33,478 nucleotides of DNA from Candidatus Aminicenantota bacterium. GTDB lineage: Bacteria > Acidobacteriota > Aminicenantia > Aminicenantales > JAFGAV01. Below, piece by piece: positions 1 through 7,207 of this stretch. Below the pieces are notes generated by a model. That model searched no databases. It had not been told where the DNA came from and saw only the letters and a list, made by a program, of their open reading frames with translations. Every line of letters begins with the position of its first letter. Position 1 is the first letter of the stretch. Where the stretch lies: the NCBI GenBank assembly GCA_016933515.1, contig JAFGAV010000011.1, positions 1 through 33,478 on the forward strand. The letters run 5' to 3'. Made by a program: the position numbers and the translations under genes.

Positions 1-2
1 AA

Positions 3-437
3 TTCCTGGAAAAAGAAGGGCGGAACTTCACCTCCGGCGGAGCGGTCGTCAACCTCAAGCGGCGATGGGCGAGGGGGGTGACTCTCGAGGGATTCTACAG
101 CCTTCAGTCGCGGCGCCGGACCCGCGGCGGATGGCTCGAGGGCACGACCAGCCTGGACCTGAGCGCCGTCCTACGGCTCGAACGGCCCGAAGGCATCAAC
201 GCCTGGCTCGCGGCTTCCTACGACCCGAAAAACGGACGGTTCAAGCAGTCCTTCGCCGATCTCACCCTGGGCCTTGTCAGAGGCTGGAGGTTCCATTCGC
301 TGCTCCAGTACGATTTCTCCCTCAAGAAGCTCCTGAACGTCGACCTCTATCTCATCCGGGACGCGGGCCGGTTCGAGCTGCGCCTGATGTGGCGCAGCTT
401 GTCCCGGCAATTCCTCGTGGAGCTTCTGCCGAAATGA
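3..437 (+). CDS. C-terminal fragment of an outer-membrane beta-barrel protein (LptD-like)
   Basis: The reading frame is open at the left edge, so only the last 144 residues are visible. They show alternating hydrophobic/polar strands rich in Trp, Tyr, Arg and Leu, and end in QFLVELLPK, as expected for the last strands of an outer-membrane barrel. The RDAGRFELRLMWR stretch resembles the RDLHCWE-type ending of LptD/OstA barrels, which insert lipopolysaccharide into the outer membrane. That match is from memory, so the LptD call is tentative; the barrel call is firmer. Its stop codon overlaps an in-frame ATG of the next reading frame (ATGA at 434-437). Any other C-terminal barrel fragment remains possible. 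Confidence 0.5.
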   Translation, partial: FLEKEGRNFTSGGAVVNLKRRWARGVTLEGFYSLQSRRRTRGGWLEGTTSLDLSAVLRLERPEGINAWLAASYDPKNGRFKQSFADLTLGLVRGWRFHSLLQYDFSLKKLLNVDLYLIRDAGRFELRLMWRSLSRQFLVELLPK

Positions 438-553
438 CGCGCCCGGAGAGAACCGGAGGCAGGGCCCGTGCGGCCCGGCTCCCCGCAAAGAGCGGGCTCG
501 AAAAAAAAGCGGCAAGGCGGCCGAAGGATTTCATCGGATTGCGGCGGACCGTC

Positions 554-584
554 GCCGCTTTTCAAAGCGGCCTCGCGAGGCCGC
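554..584. promoter_or_regulatory. Two overlapping palindromes before the lipoprotein start
   Basis: Positions 554-571 form an 8-bp perfect stem (GCCGCTTT / AAAGCGGC) with a 2-nt loop. Positions 567-584 form a perfect 18-bp palindrome (GCGGCCTCG / CGAGGCCGC). They share bases 567-571, so as RNA the two hairpins exclude each other. The pair lies between the barrel gene and the most likely start of the lipoprotein. This could be an attenuator-like leader, a transcription end for the upstream gene, or a protein-binding palindrome. No run of T follows on the plus strand. Confidence 0.4.
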
Positions 585-628
585 ACTCCAAGAAAGAGCG
601 TCCCCGCGGAGGGCGCCTCATAAAACCG

Positions 629-1093
629 GTGACCGTCCTGATTTCATTTTTCTGTTGTCTTTTGATCCTCGGCGCTTCGGGCTGCGTGACGTTCCGGCCC
701 GCCGCCAGGGCCTCGGGACCGGAGGTCGAGGAATTCCTCGTCTGCCTCGGTGTCGCTCCGGCGGGAGAGCTCCTCGCGCCCCGGGGCGCCGGCGAGGTTT
801 TTGATCCCGGCGCCGAATCGCTCTACGCCTTCGTCCGGCTGCGGGACGTCGGCCGCGACTCGCGGCTGTGCTGGCGATGGTACGCGCCGGACGGGGCGCT
901 GGCCCGGGATTCCGGCCCGGTCGCCGTCCGGACGGACGGACGCCTCCTCGCGGAGGTCACGGCCTTCGACCGCCTCGACCTCGGAACGGTCCCGCCGGCC
1001 AGGCGCCGGGGCGCCTGGACCGTCGTCCTCTTTCTCGAAGAGGAAGCGGGCTCCGTCAGGACCTTTCTTCTAAAGCCCGGCTCGGCTCTATGA
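629..1093 (+). CDS. Small lipoprotein of unknown function
   Basis: From the GTG at 629 this encodes 154 residues. A hydrophobic stretch (VLISFFCCLLILG) runs into an ASGC lipobox, so it is predicted to be exported and lipidated at that Cys. The mature part is a compact, probably beta-rich domain (SLYAFVRLRDVGRDSRLCWRWYA) that I do not recognise. The start is uncertain. GTG 629 has no nearby SD. An ATA at 620 sits 6 nt after GGAGGG (608-613) and would add a Lys to the signal peptide. An ATG at 434 overlaps the upstream stop and would give 219 residues with an odd basic N-terminal extension. The signal peptide argues for one of the two downstream starts. Confidence 0.6.
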   Translation: MTVLISFFCCLLILGASGCVTFRPAARASGPEVEEFLVCLGVAPAGELLAPRGAGEVFDPGAESLYAFVRLRDVGRDSRLCWRWYAPDGALARDSGPVAVRTDGRLLAEVTAFDRLDLGTVPPARRRGAWTVVLFLEEEAGSVRTFLLKPGSAL

Positions 1094-1174
1094 CGAATTG
1101 TGTGGTGAATTCCAGTCAGAGGCCCAAGGCTCACGCTAAAGGACCGCCCAAAACGTCATGGAGCCGCCCGGCTC

Positions 1175-1203
1175 TTGACAGCCCGCGGCCGCCTTCTTAA
1201 GAT
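1175..1203 (+). promoter_or_regulatory. Promoter of the GNAT gene
   Basis: A perfect TTGACA (1175-1180), a 17-bp spacer and TAAGAT (1198-1203, 4/6 to TATAAT) precede the gene by about 45 bases. Predicted transcription starts near 1210, leaving room for the GGGGAGG ribosome site at about 1232. Confidence 0.6.
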
Positions 1204-1249
1204 GGGAGCCGCGCCGCAGAACATCTCGCGCGGGGAGGAACGGATCGGC

Positions 1250-1834
1250 ATGAACAAAAACGAAACGCTCAAGGACGGAACGGCCGTCGTCATCCGGGAC
1301 CTGAAACTCGACGACCTGGAAAAGCTCATGGCATTTTACAAGACCCTTCCGCCGGACGACCGGAGATACCTCAAGGTGGACGTCACCGCCCGGGACGTCG
1401 TGCGCCGCCGCATCCTTCTCACCGAACAGGGAAACGTGGACCGCCTCATCGCCCTGGTTGGGGACAACATCGTCGCCGACGGAATGCTCGAGGTGAGCCG
1501 GGACGACTGGAGCCGCCACCAGGGCGAGCTGCGCGTGATTGTCGATCGGGCCTTCCGACGGCGCGGACTGGGCCTGCTCATGATGCGCGAGCTTCATTCC
1601 CTCGCCGTCGGCCGCAACATCCGGAAGGTCGTGGCCAAATTCATGCGGCCCCAGGAGGACGCCCGGAGGATCTGCCGCGCCCTGGGCTTCCGAGAAGAAT
1701 CGCTTCTTCCCGACTATGTTCTCGACAGGACGGGAGCGGCGCAGGACCTGGTGATCATGACCGCCGACATCCAAGAATTCTGGAAGGAAATCGAAAGCTT
1801 CTACCGCGCCACGGACTGGCAGCGCTGCCAGTAG
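1250..1834 (+). CDS. GNAT family N-acetyltransferase
   Basis: A 194-residue cytoplasmic protein with the GNAT acetyl-CoA pyrophosphate loop at residues 103-108 (RRRGLG), inside a beta-strand/alpha-helix context (ELRVIVDRAF...GLLMMREL). It ends in the usual C-terminal strand after an ALGF motif (CRALGFREES). Members transfer an acyl group from acyl-CoA to an amine; the acceptor cannot be read from sequence. The ATG at 1250 follows GGGGAGG and continues as MNKNETLKDG; the in-frame upstream start at 1175 falls inside the promoter. The gene is alone, convergent with the CMP-sialate synthetase 25 bp downstream. Given the neighbouring sialic acid genes, a sugar amine acceptor is possible but unproven. 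Confidence 0.8.
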   Translation: MNKNETLKDGTAVVIRDLKLDDLEKLMAFYKTLPPDDRRYLKVDVTARDVVRRRILLTEQGNVDRLIALVGDNIVADGMLEVSRDDWSRHQGELRVIVDRAFRRRGLGLLMMRELHSLAVGRNIRKVVAKFMRPQEDARRICRALGFREESLLPDYVLDRTGAAQDLVIMTADIQEFWKEIESFYRATDWQRCQ

Positions 1835-1838
1835 CGGG

Positions 1839-1857
1839 GCCGGGGCCCGCGCCCGGC
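1839..1857. terminator. GC hairpin between convergent genes
   Basis: A 6-bp stem GCCGGG / CCCGGC with a 7-nt loop fills most of the 25-bp gap between the two convergent stop codons. It could end transcription from both sides. There is no U-tract, so the call is weak. Confidence 0.3.
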
Positions 1858-1859
1858 AC

Positions 1860-3089
1860 TCAGGACGCGGCCATCCGTTCCAAGATAAGGTCGCACAGCT
1901 CCCGGACGGCTCCCCGGCCCCCGCAACGCGCGAGGACGAGGTCAGCTTCCCTCAGCACCGCGGGTTCGGCGTCCGCGGGCGCGGCGGCGAAGCCGGCGAT
2001 CCCGAAACAGGGAAGGTCATTGATGTCGTTGCCGACGAAAACCACGCCGGCGGGTTCGAGCTTCTTTTCCCGCAGCAGAGACTTCAGGACGGCAGCCTTG
2101 TCCTCCACTCCCTGAAGACACTCCATCCCGACCTTCCGGCACCGTGCGGCAACCACGGGATTGACCTCGGCCGAGAGGACAAGCGTCCCGACCCCCGCCC
2201 GGCGCAGGCGGATGACGCCCATGCCGTCGCCGCGGTAGGCGGCCACGGCTTCGCGTCCGTCGCCGTCCACCCAGACGCGGTTGTCCGTCAGGACCCCGTC
2301 GAAGTCGAGCACCAGAAGCCGGACGGCGTCCGGAAACGGACGCGGGATCCGGCCGGGCGTCACGATCTCTCCTCCGAGGTCGCGGCAGCGCGATTCCGCC
2401 AGGCGCCACTGATGGAGGTCGTCGAGGTCGGAAGCGAAGCGCGATTCGACGACGAGCGGCACGATCCGGCTGCCGGTCATCGATTCCTTCTTCAGGATGA
2501 CGGACGGCCGGACGGCGTCCACGTGGCCCGACTGCCAGTAGGTCGCGGGCAGGGCCTGCCGCGGGGCGTTGTAGGGCTCGCGCATCCCTTCGACGGACAG
2601 GAGCGGAACGAGCGAGCCGTCCGCCTCGAGGCGCCACATCTTGTAGGGATTCTGCTCGGAGGCCATGACCGACCTCACGCAGTCGGCTTCCGGCTCGCGG
2701 AAAAGACGGGCGACCGCTTCGTCCACGCAGCCCCGGGGACGAATGGGCGATGTGGGCCGAAGATGAACCACCGCCTCGGGGCGGTAGCCCTCGTCCCGGG
2801 CCAGTCGGTCCAGGAGATGCCGGAACACGGGCCAGTCGGGCGTCTCGTCCCGCGCGAGCTCGGGGGGTCGGAGGAAAGGGGTCTCGGCGCCCCAGGCGCG
2901 GCCGGCTTCGGCGATCCGTTCGTCGTCCGTGTCGAGGACGACGCGGGAGACGGTTTTCGCCTCCAGGCCGGCGGCGATGCTGTAGGCGATGAGCGGCCGT
3001 CCGCAGAACGGCTTGATGTTCTTGCCCGGGATGCCCTTGGATCCGCCCCGGGCGGGGACGACGGCCAGAACTTCGGCTCGACCCGCCAT
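1860..3089 (-). CDS. neuA: CMP-N-acylneuraminate synthetase fused to KdsC-like HAD phosphatase
   Basis: 409 residues with two catalytic domains. Residues 1-235 are a CMP-sialic acid synthetase: the CTP-binding motif PARGGSKGIPGKNIK (12-26) and RPTSP (111-115) are intact. It would activate a nonulosonic acid with CTP to the CMP-sugar. Residues 255-405 are a HAD phosphatase of the KdsC/KDN-9-phosphatase type with all motifs present: LDFDGVLTD (D262, D264), S306, K331 and GNDIND (353-358). Vertebrate CMAS has the same domain order but its HAD domain has lost catalytic activity; here it looks active. The start at 3089 is chosen for GGGAGGA just upstream and for MAGRAEVLAVVPARGG; an upstream in-frame ATG at 3173 adds a non-conserved tail. 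It probably works with the divergent NeuB homologue. Confidence 0.88.
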   Translation of the reverse strand: MAGRAEVLAVVPARGGSKGIPGKNIKPFCGRPLIAYSIAAGLEAKTVSRVVLDTDDERIAEAGRAWGAETPFLRPPELARDETPDWPVFRHLLDRLARDEGYRPEAVVHLRPTSPIRPRGCVDEAVARLFREPEADCVRSVMASEQNPYKMWRLEADGSLVPLLSVEGMREPYNAPRQALPATYWQSGHVDAVRPSVILKKESMTGSRIVPLVVESRFASDLDDLHQWRLAESRCRDLGGEIVTPGRIPRPFPDAVRLLVLDFDGVLTDNRVWVDGDGREAVAAYRGDGMGVIRLRRAGVGTLVLSAEVNPVVAARCRKVGMECLQGVEDKAAVLKSLLREKKLEPAGVVFVGNDINDLPCFGIAGFAAAPADAEPAVLREADLVLARCGGRGAVRELCDLILERMAAS

Positions 3090-3117
3090 GTCTTCCTCCC
3101 GCTTTTCGCTCTTTCCT

Positions 3118-3146
3118 ATTGTCTTTGAAAATCCGCCCCGTATCAA
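3118..3146 (-). promoter_or_regulatory. Promoter of the neuA-HAD gene
   Basis: On the minus strand TTGATA (3141-3146), a 17-bp spacer and GACAAT (3118-3123) lie about 30 bases upstream of the 3089 start. The -35 matches 5/6 and the -10 matches 4/6. Confidence 0.4.
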
Positions 3147-3193
3147 GGACGGCGCCTCGGCCGCGGCGTCCAAAACGAACCCGCCCCTCCGCC

Positions 3194-3829
3194 TTACAGG
3201 GCGCTGACGATGAGATAGGCGCCGAGCACGATCAACAAAAGGCCCATGGCCCGGTTGACGAGCATCATCACCCGCGGCTTAAGAAGATTTCCCGACCGGG
3301 AGAAGAAAACGCACTTGGCCATGTCCATGCTGACGCCGGCCGTAAACAGCCCGACGATGAAGAGAGGCAGGTTTTGATCTTCGATTTTCAGGTTCAGGTG
3401 GGCCAGGCTGAGGATGTTGAGCCAGAAAAACAGGCCGATGGGGTTGGTGAGGTTGAGGACGAAACCGCGCAGGTAGCACGACAGGGGGAGGGGAAGCCTC
3501 GGCAGCCGGATTCTGAGATTTTCCCTGGGAGGGGCTTCCCTGAATATCTTTTTGTGGCTGCGGATGGTCTTCACTATCCCCCAGGTGATGATGAGGAGGC
3601 CGTTGAACATGGCGATGGCCAAACGGAGTCCGGGCGCGTTCAGGAAGCGGACGAATCCCAGATAGCTGATGACGACAACGACCAGGGCGCAGGAATAGAG
3701 CCCGTAAACGACCGCGGCGCAGGCCTTGAAGCCGTGACGCAGGCCCATCTCGACCTGAGCGATCAGCCCCGGCCCCACTCCCAGGATGAGGGGCATGGCG
3801 ACGAGCATTCCCTGGAAAAATGTCAGCAT
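3194..3829 (-). CDS. LysE family inner-membrane transporter
   Basis: 211 residues, about six hydrophobic segments and no other domain. The N-terminal GPG region (GVGPGLIAQVEMGLRHGFK) and the NPIGLFFW motif in the middle are typical of LysE/RhtB translocators, which export amino acids or related small zwitterions. The length matches the family (about 200-210). It lies upstream of neuA-HAD on the same strand with a gap of about 100 bp, and divergent from the neuB-like gene. No Shine-Dalgarno is visible before ATG 3829. The substrate is unknown; a link to the sialic acid island rests on position only. Confidence 0.8.
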   Translation of the reverse strand: MLTFFQGMLVAMPLILGVGPGLIAQVEMGLRHGFKACAAVVYGLYSCALVVVVISYLGFVRFLNAPGLRLAIAMFNGLLIITWGIVKTIRSHKKIFREAPPRENLRIRLPRLPLPLSCYLRGFVLNLTNPIGLFFWLNILSLAHLNLKIEDQNLPLFIVGLFTAGVSMDMAKCVFFSRSGNLLKPRVMMLVNRAMGLLLIVLGAYLIVSAL

Positions 3830-3871
3830 TTTTGACCGGCGGCGCCGCGTTCACATCGCGACGGAAAAAGC

Positions 3872-3901
3872 ACATTAGCACAGCCACCCCTTTGTTTTCA
3901 A
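3872..3901 (-). promoter_or_regulatory. Promoter of the LysE gene
   Basis: Minus-strand TTGAAA (3896-3901), an 18-bp spacer and TAATGT (3872-3877). It shares the divergent intergenic region with the neuB promoter. Confidence 0.45.
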
Positions 3902-3947
3902 GGCGACGGACTCCCCGACCGGGCGCCGAAGCCCCCCGGCGCCCGCG

Positions 3948-3977
3948 TTGACTTCCCCCTCGGCCCCGGACTATTGT
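3948..3977 (+). promoter_or_regulatory. Promoter of the neuB operon
   Basis: TTGACT (3948-3953), an 18-bp spacer and TATTGT (3972-3977); a second -10 option TGTATA overlaps at 3975-3980. The predicted start lies close to the GGAGG ribosome site (3985-3989), so the leader would be very short. Confidence 0.45.
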
Positions 3978-3998
3978 ATAAGCCGGAGGTCGAAAACC

Positions 3999-5519
3999 AT
4001 GAGAGAAGACGTGTTCGACAAGCTGTTCGTCCTGGACATGGCCAACAACCACCAGGGAAGCCTGGAACACGGGTTGGACATCGTCCGGGCCGTCGGCGAA
4101 AAGGTGCGGGCCCAGGGCGTCAAGGCCGCCCTGAAGTTCCAGTACCGGGACCTGGACACGTTCATCCACCCCGATTTCACGGACAGCAAGGAATACAAGC
4201 ACATCCCCCGTTTTCTCGGCACCCGGCTGCGGCCGGAGGATTTCCTCGAACTGGCCCGGGAGGTGCGCGCCCGGGGCATGATCACCATGTGCACTCCCTT
4301 CGACGAGGCTTCGGTCGACCTCATTCTCGAACACGACCTCGACATCATCAAAATCGCGAGCTGTTCCTCCCAAGACTGGCCGCTCCTCGAGAAAATCGCC
4401 TCGGCGGACAAGCCCGTCATTTGCTCTACGGGAGGCCTGGTCACGCGGGAGCTCGACAACCTGGTCAGCTTCTTCAGACACCGGAAGGTTCCTTTCGCCC
4501 TCATGCACTGCGTGTCCGTCTACCCCACGCCCCTCAAGGACATGTCCCTGGACCGCATCGATTTCCTCCGGTCCCGTTACCCCTTCCTGAAAATCGGGTT
4601 CTCCACGCACGAGGATCCGGACAACCTGGAAGTGGTCAAAATCGCCGTGGCCAAGCACGCCGCCATCCTGGAGCGGCACGTGGGCCTGGAAACCGAGACC
4701 GTCAAGCTCAATGCCTATTCTTCCCGTCCCGAGCAGCTGGAAAAATGGTTCCAGGCGGCCAAGGAGGCCGCCGTCGCCTGCGATTTCGTCCGGGATAGGA
4801 TCCTCCCCGAGGAGCGCACGGCTCTCGACTCCCTGAAAAGAGGCGTCTATGCCCGCCGACCGTTGAAAAAAGGGGAGCCGATCGGCCGGGAGGACATCTT
4901 TTTCGCCATGCCCCTCCAGCCGGAACAGATGGAGAGCGGCAAATACAAGGAGGGACTCCTTTCCTACAGCCGGACTCCCCGCCACATCGCGTTCGCCGCC
5001 GACCGGGATTACGCGGCCGGGGAGCCTATCCGCGACCAGGAAATGAAAGACGTCTCGGCTATCGTCTTCGAGCTCATCCACGACGTCAAGGGGCTGCTCT
5101 ACGAGTCTCGGGTGGTCATCGGGCCGGAATTCAAGGTCGAGCTGTCTCACCACTACGGCATTGAGAACATCCGGGAAGTGGGCGCGGTCATCATCGACGT
5201 CGTCAACCGCGAATATTGCAAGAAGCTCATCGTCCAGGTGCCCGGTCAATACCATCCCGAGCACTATCACAAAAAAAAGGAAGAGACGTTCCAAGTGCTC
5301 TACGGGGATCTCATCGTTCATTACAACGGCGAGGAGAAAATCCTGAGGCCGGGCGACCAGATCCTTGTCGAGCGGGGCGCACGGCATGATTTCACCACCC
5401 GGACGGGCGTCGTCGTGGAGGAAATCTCCACCACCCACGTCCGAAACGATTCCTACTACCTGGACGACAAGGTGGCCAAGGACCCCGCCGCCCGGAAGAC
5501 CAAATTCGATCTTTGGTAA
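3999..5519 (+). CDS. neuB: NeuB-type N-acetylneuraminate synthase with C-terminal cupin domain
   Basis: 506 residues. The TIM barrel (about 10-260) is that of sialic acid synthases, which condense phosphoenolpyruvate with an N-acyl hexosamine or its 6-phosphate. MANNHQG (14-20) matches the family NH-G motif; K46, K118 and H227 align with active-site residues; STGG is at 143-146. The usual Glu before this motif is Asp13. Residues 280-345 form the SAF (antifreeze-like) domain. The rest, about 395-480, is an extra cupin with likely metal ligands H422, H424, E428 or E429, and H463. Ordinary NeuB is about 340-350 residues, so the cupin is a real extension. The start at 3999 has GGAGG 9 bases upstream. 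It heads an operon of four genes. Confidence 0.88.
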   Translation: MREDVFDKLFVLDMANNHQGSLEHGLDIVRAVGEKVRAQGVKAALKFQYRDLDTFIHPDFTDSKEYKHIPRFLGTRLRPEDFLELAREVRARGMITMCTPFDEASVDLILEHDLDIIKIASCSSQDWPLLEKIASADKPVICSTGGLVTRELDNLVSFFRHRKVPFALMHCVSVYPTPLKDMSLDRIDFLRSRYPFLKIGFSTHEDPDNLEVVKIAVAKHAAILERHVGLETETVKLNAYSSRPEQLEKWFQAAKEAAVACDFVRDRILPEERTALDSLKRGVYARRPLKKGEPIGREDIFFAMPLQPEQMESGKYKEGLLSYSRTPRHIAFAADRDYAAGEPIRDQEMKDVSAIVFELIHDVKGLLYESRVVIGPEFKVELSHHYGIENIREVGAVIIDVVNREYCKKLIVQVPGQYHPEHYHKKKEETFQVLYGDLIVHYNGEEKILRPGDQILVERGARHDFTTRTGVVVEEISTTHVRNDSYYLDDKVAKDPAARKTKFDLW

Positions 5520-5538
5520 CGATTTTCGACCGCGGTTT

Positions 5539-6540
5539 ATGGAAAAAGTCTTCGTCACCGGCTCCAACGGATTCATCGGATCCCACGTCTGCCGCGACCT
5601 TCTGGAGCGGGGATATGACGTCTACGGACTGGTTCGGCCGACGTCCGACCTGCGCTTCCTCGAAGGCCTGAACGTCAAGCTCGTGACCGGCGACCTGAGC
5701 GATCCGGACCGCATCGACATCCCGTCCGGCATCGCGGCGGTCGTCCACTCGGCCTCGGTCGTCTCCGACCTGGCCGACGAGCGGGAATGCGATCGCCGGA
5801 TCTACAGGCTGGCCGTCAACCTCGTGGAGCGGCTGAAAAAAACCGGCTGCCGCCTGAAACGATTCGTCTATGTCTCCACGGCCCTGACCCTGGGATTCGA
5901 CGGGCTGGACATTTCCGAGGAGCGGCCGGGAAAACCGCTGCGCTTCATGCCTTACGCCCGGGCGAAGATCAAAACCGAGGAATTCCTGAAAACCCTTCAC
6001 CGGGAGGAGGAATTTCCGGTCGTCATCCTCAGGCCGGCCGACGTCTTCGGGCCCCAGGACCGCACGTCCTGCGCCCTCATTCTCCGCGGCTGCGAGCGGG
6101 GCGTGCCGATGATCGTCGGACACGGCGAATGGTATTTCCCCTTCTGCTACATCGACAATCTCTGCCAGGTCGTCTACCGGTCCCTGGTGACGCCCGGCAT
6201 CGAAGGCCGGACCTACACCGTGACCAACGGGCAGCCCGTCACCTGGAAGGAGTTCTATTCGGAAATTTACTCCCTCCTCGACATCCGGCAGCGCATCTTC
6301 CTTCCGGCGTGGCTGGCCATGGCCCTGGCGGTCGTTGAGGAAGGCCTGCGCGCCGTCATCCCGCGGTTCACGCCCTCCCTGAGCCGGTACCGCATCAAGC
6401 GGGCCACCAGCCACACGACCTACGACATTTCGCGGACGATCCGGGAGCTCGAATACCGCCCCGACCAGGATGTCCGCCGGCAGATTAAGGCCATTGTCGA
6501 CTGGTATCTCGAAGAACGGAAACATGGACGCCCTCTCTAG
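5539..6540 (+). CDS. NAD-dependent epimerase/dehydratase (extended SDR, 3beta-HSD-like)
   Basis: 333 residues. The Rossmann motif is G8-S-N-G11-F-I-G14; the catalytic set is S113 (YVST) with Y139-x-x-x-K143. The body resembles NAD-dependent sugar epimerases and 3beta-hydroxysteroid dehydrogenase-like SDRs. A hydrophobic segment near residues 255-275 (IFLPAWLAMALAVVEE), typical of 3beta-HSD-like members, may attach it to the membrane. The ATG at 5539 is 19 bases after the neuB stop and fits the Rossmann start. The end overlaps the next gene by 17 bases, so the operon is tightly coupled. It may modify the nucleotide or lipid-linked sugar of the island, or a sterol-like lipid; the sequence does not decide. 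Confidence 0.78.
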   Translation: MEKVFVTGSNGFIGSHVCRDLLERGYDVYGLVRPTSDLRFLEGLNVKLVTGDLSDPDRIDIPSGIAAVVHSASVVSDLADERECDRRIYRLAVNLVERLKKTGCRLKRFVYVSTALTLGFDGLDISEERPGKPLRFMPYARAKIKTEEFLKTLHREEEFPVVILRPADVFGPQDRTSCALILRGCERGVPMIVGHGEWYFPFCYIDNLCQVVYRSLVTPGIEGRTYTVTNGQPVTWKEFYSEIYSLLDIRQRIFLPAWLAMALAVVEEGLRAVIPRFTPSLSRYRIKRATSHTTYDISRTIRELEYRPDQDVRRQIKAIVDWYLEERKHGRPL

Positions 6541-7207
6541 GCTGACGACCCTTACCCCCTACCTGGCCCTGGCCTTCGGCCTGCTGGCCTCCGTCCTGAG
6601 CCTCAGGAGCTGGCGGAAAAGGGTCGAGGAACACCGGGCGGCGCTGCTCTATTTTCTGTCCTTCTTCGTCCTCCTCGGGATCCTGCCCGTGCTGATCATC
6701 CTGTTTCAGGGAAACCGTCCGCTGGAATTCCTCGGCGCCGCGGGCCTGCGGGCCGGAAACGTTCGGCTGGGACTGCTCCTCGTCGCCGTTTCCTCTCCCT
6801 TCGCCGCCTTGAGCACCCTGGTCTCGCGCCGCGACCCGGCCATGATTCGCCATTATCCGTTCTCCAAGGCCGCCTGCTCCGGGGCGAAAAAGCTGGCGGC
6901 TTACGAAGCCGCCTATTTGGTCTTCTATTATCTTCCCTGGGAATTCGCTTTCCGGGGGCTTCTTTTCTTCCCCCTTGTCGGCGCGCTGGGCCTTGTGCCC
7001 GCCCTGGCCGTCCAGACCATGCTCTCCACCCTCTATCACCTCGGACATCCCGATACGGAAATTCTGGCCGCCGTGGGCTCGGGCTTCGTCTTCGGCCTCG
7101 TCGCTTTCCACACCCAATCGATTTTTTACGCGGCGGCCATTCACGGTCTTTGCGGCGTGCTGACCGACACGACCCTCTGCCGCCGGCATCGCCCGGTGGC
7201 GTCATGA
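6524..7207 (+). CDS. CPBP-type intramembrane protease-like protein
   Basis: 227 residues with several membrane helices. The ABI/CPBP motifs are recognisable: E140-x-x-x-R144 (WEFAFRG; the first of the usual two Glu is Trp), H172 in LSTLYHLGH, and H207 in YAAAIHG. CPBP proteins are membrane-embedded metal-dependent proteases (Rce1 type) or silent relatives. The N-terminal half is poorly conserved. ATG 6524 lies within the 3' end of the epimerase gene (17-bp overlap), and the stop overlaps the next start (ATGA, 7204-7207). Sitting between two epimerases it may serve the same membrane pathway; its proteolytic activity is unproven. Confidence 0.7.
   Translation: MDALSRLTTLTPYLALAFGLLASVLSLRSWRKRVEEHRAALLYFLSFFVLLGILPVLIILFQGNRPLEFLGAAGLRAGNVRLGLLLVAVSSPFAALSTLVSRRDPAMIRHYPFSKAACSGAKKLAAYEAAYLVFYYLPWEFAFRGLLFFPLVGALGLVPALAVQTMLSTLYHLGHPDTEILAAVGSGFVFGLVAFHTQSIFYAAAIHGLCGVLTDTTLCRRHRPVAS

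Noticed and set aside
3279..5576. Long minus-strand open frame (765 codons) opposite the neuB-like gene
   Set aside because: It lies antisense to a clear NeuB-SAF-cupin gene and crosses the LysE gene in another frame. The translation has no recognisable motif and is rich in Asp/Val/Gly as expected from reversed GC-rich codons.
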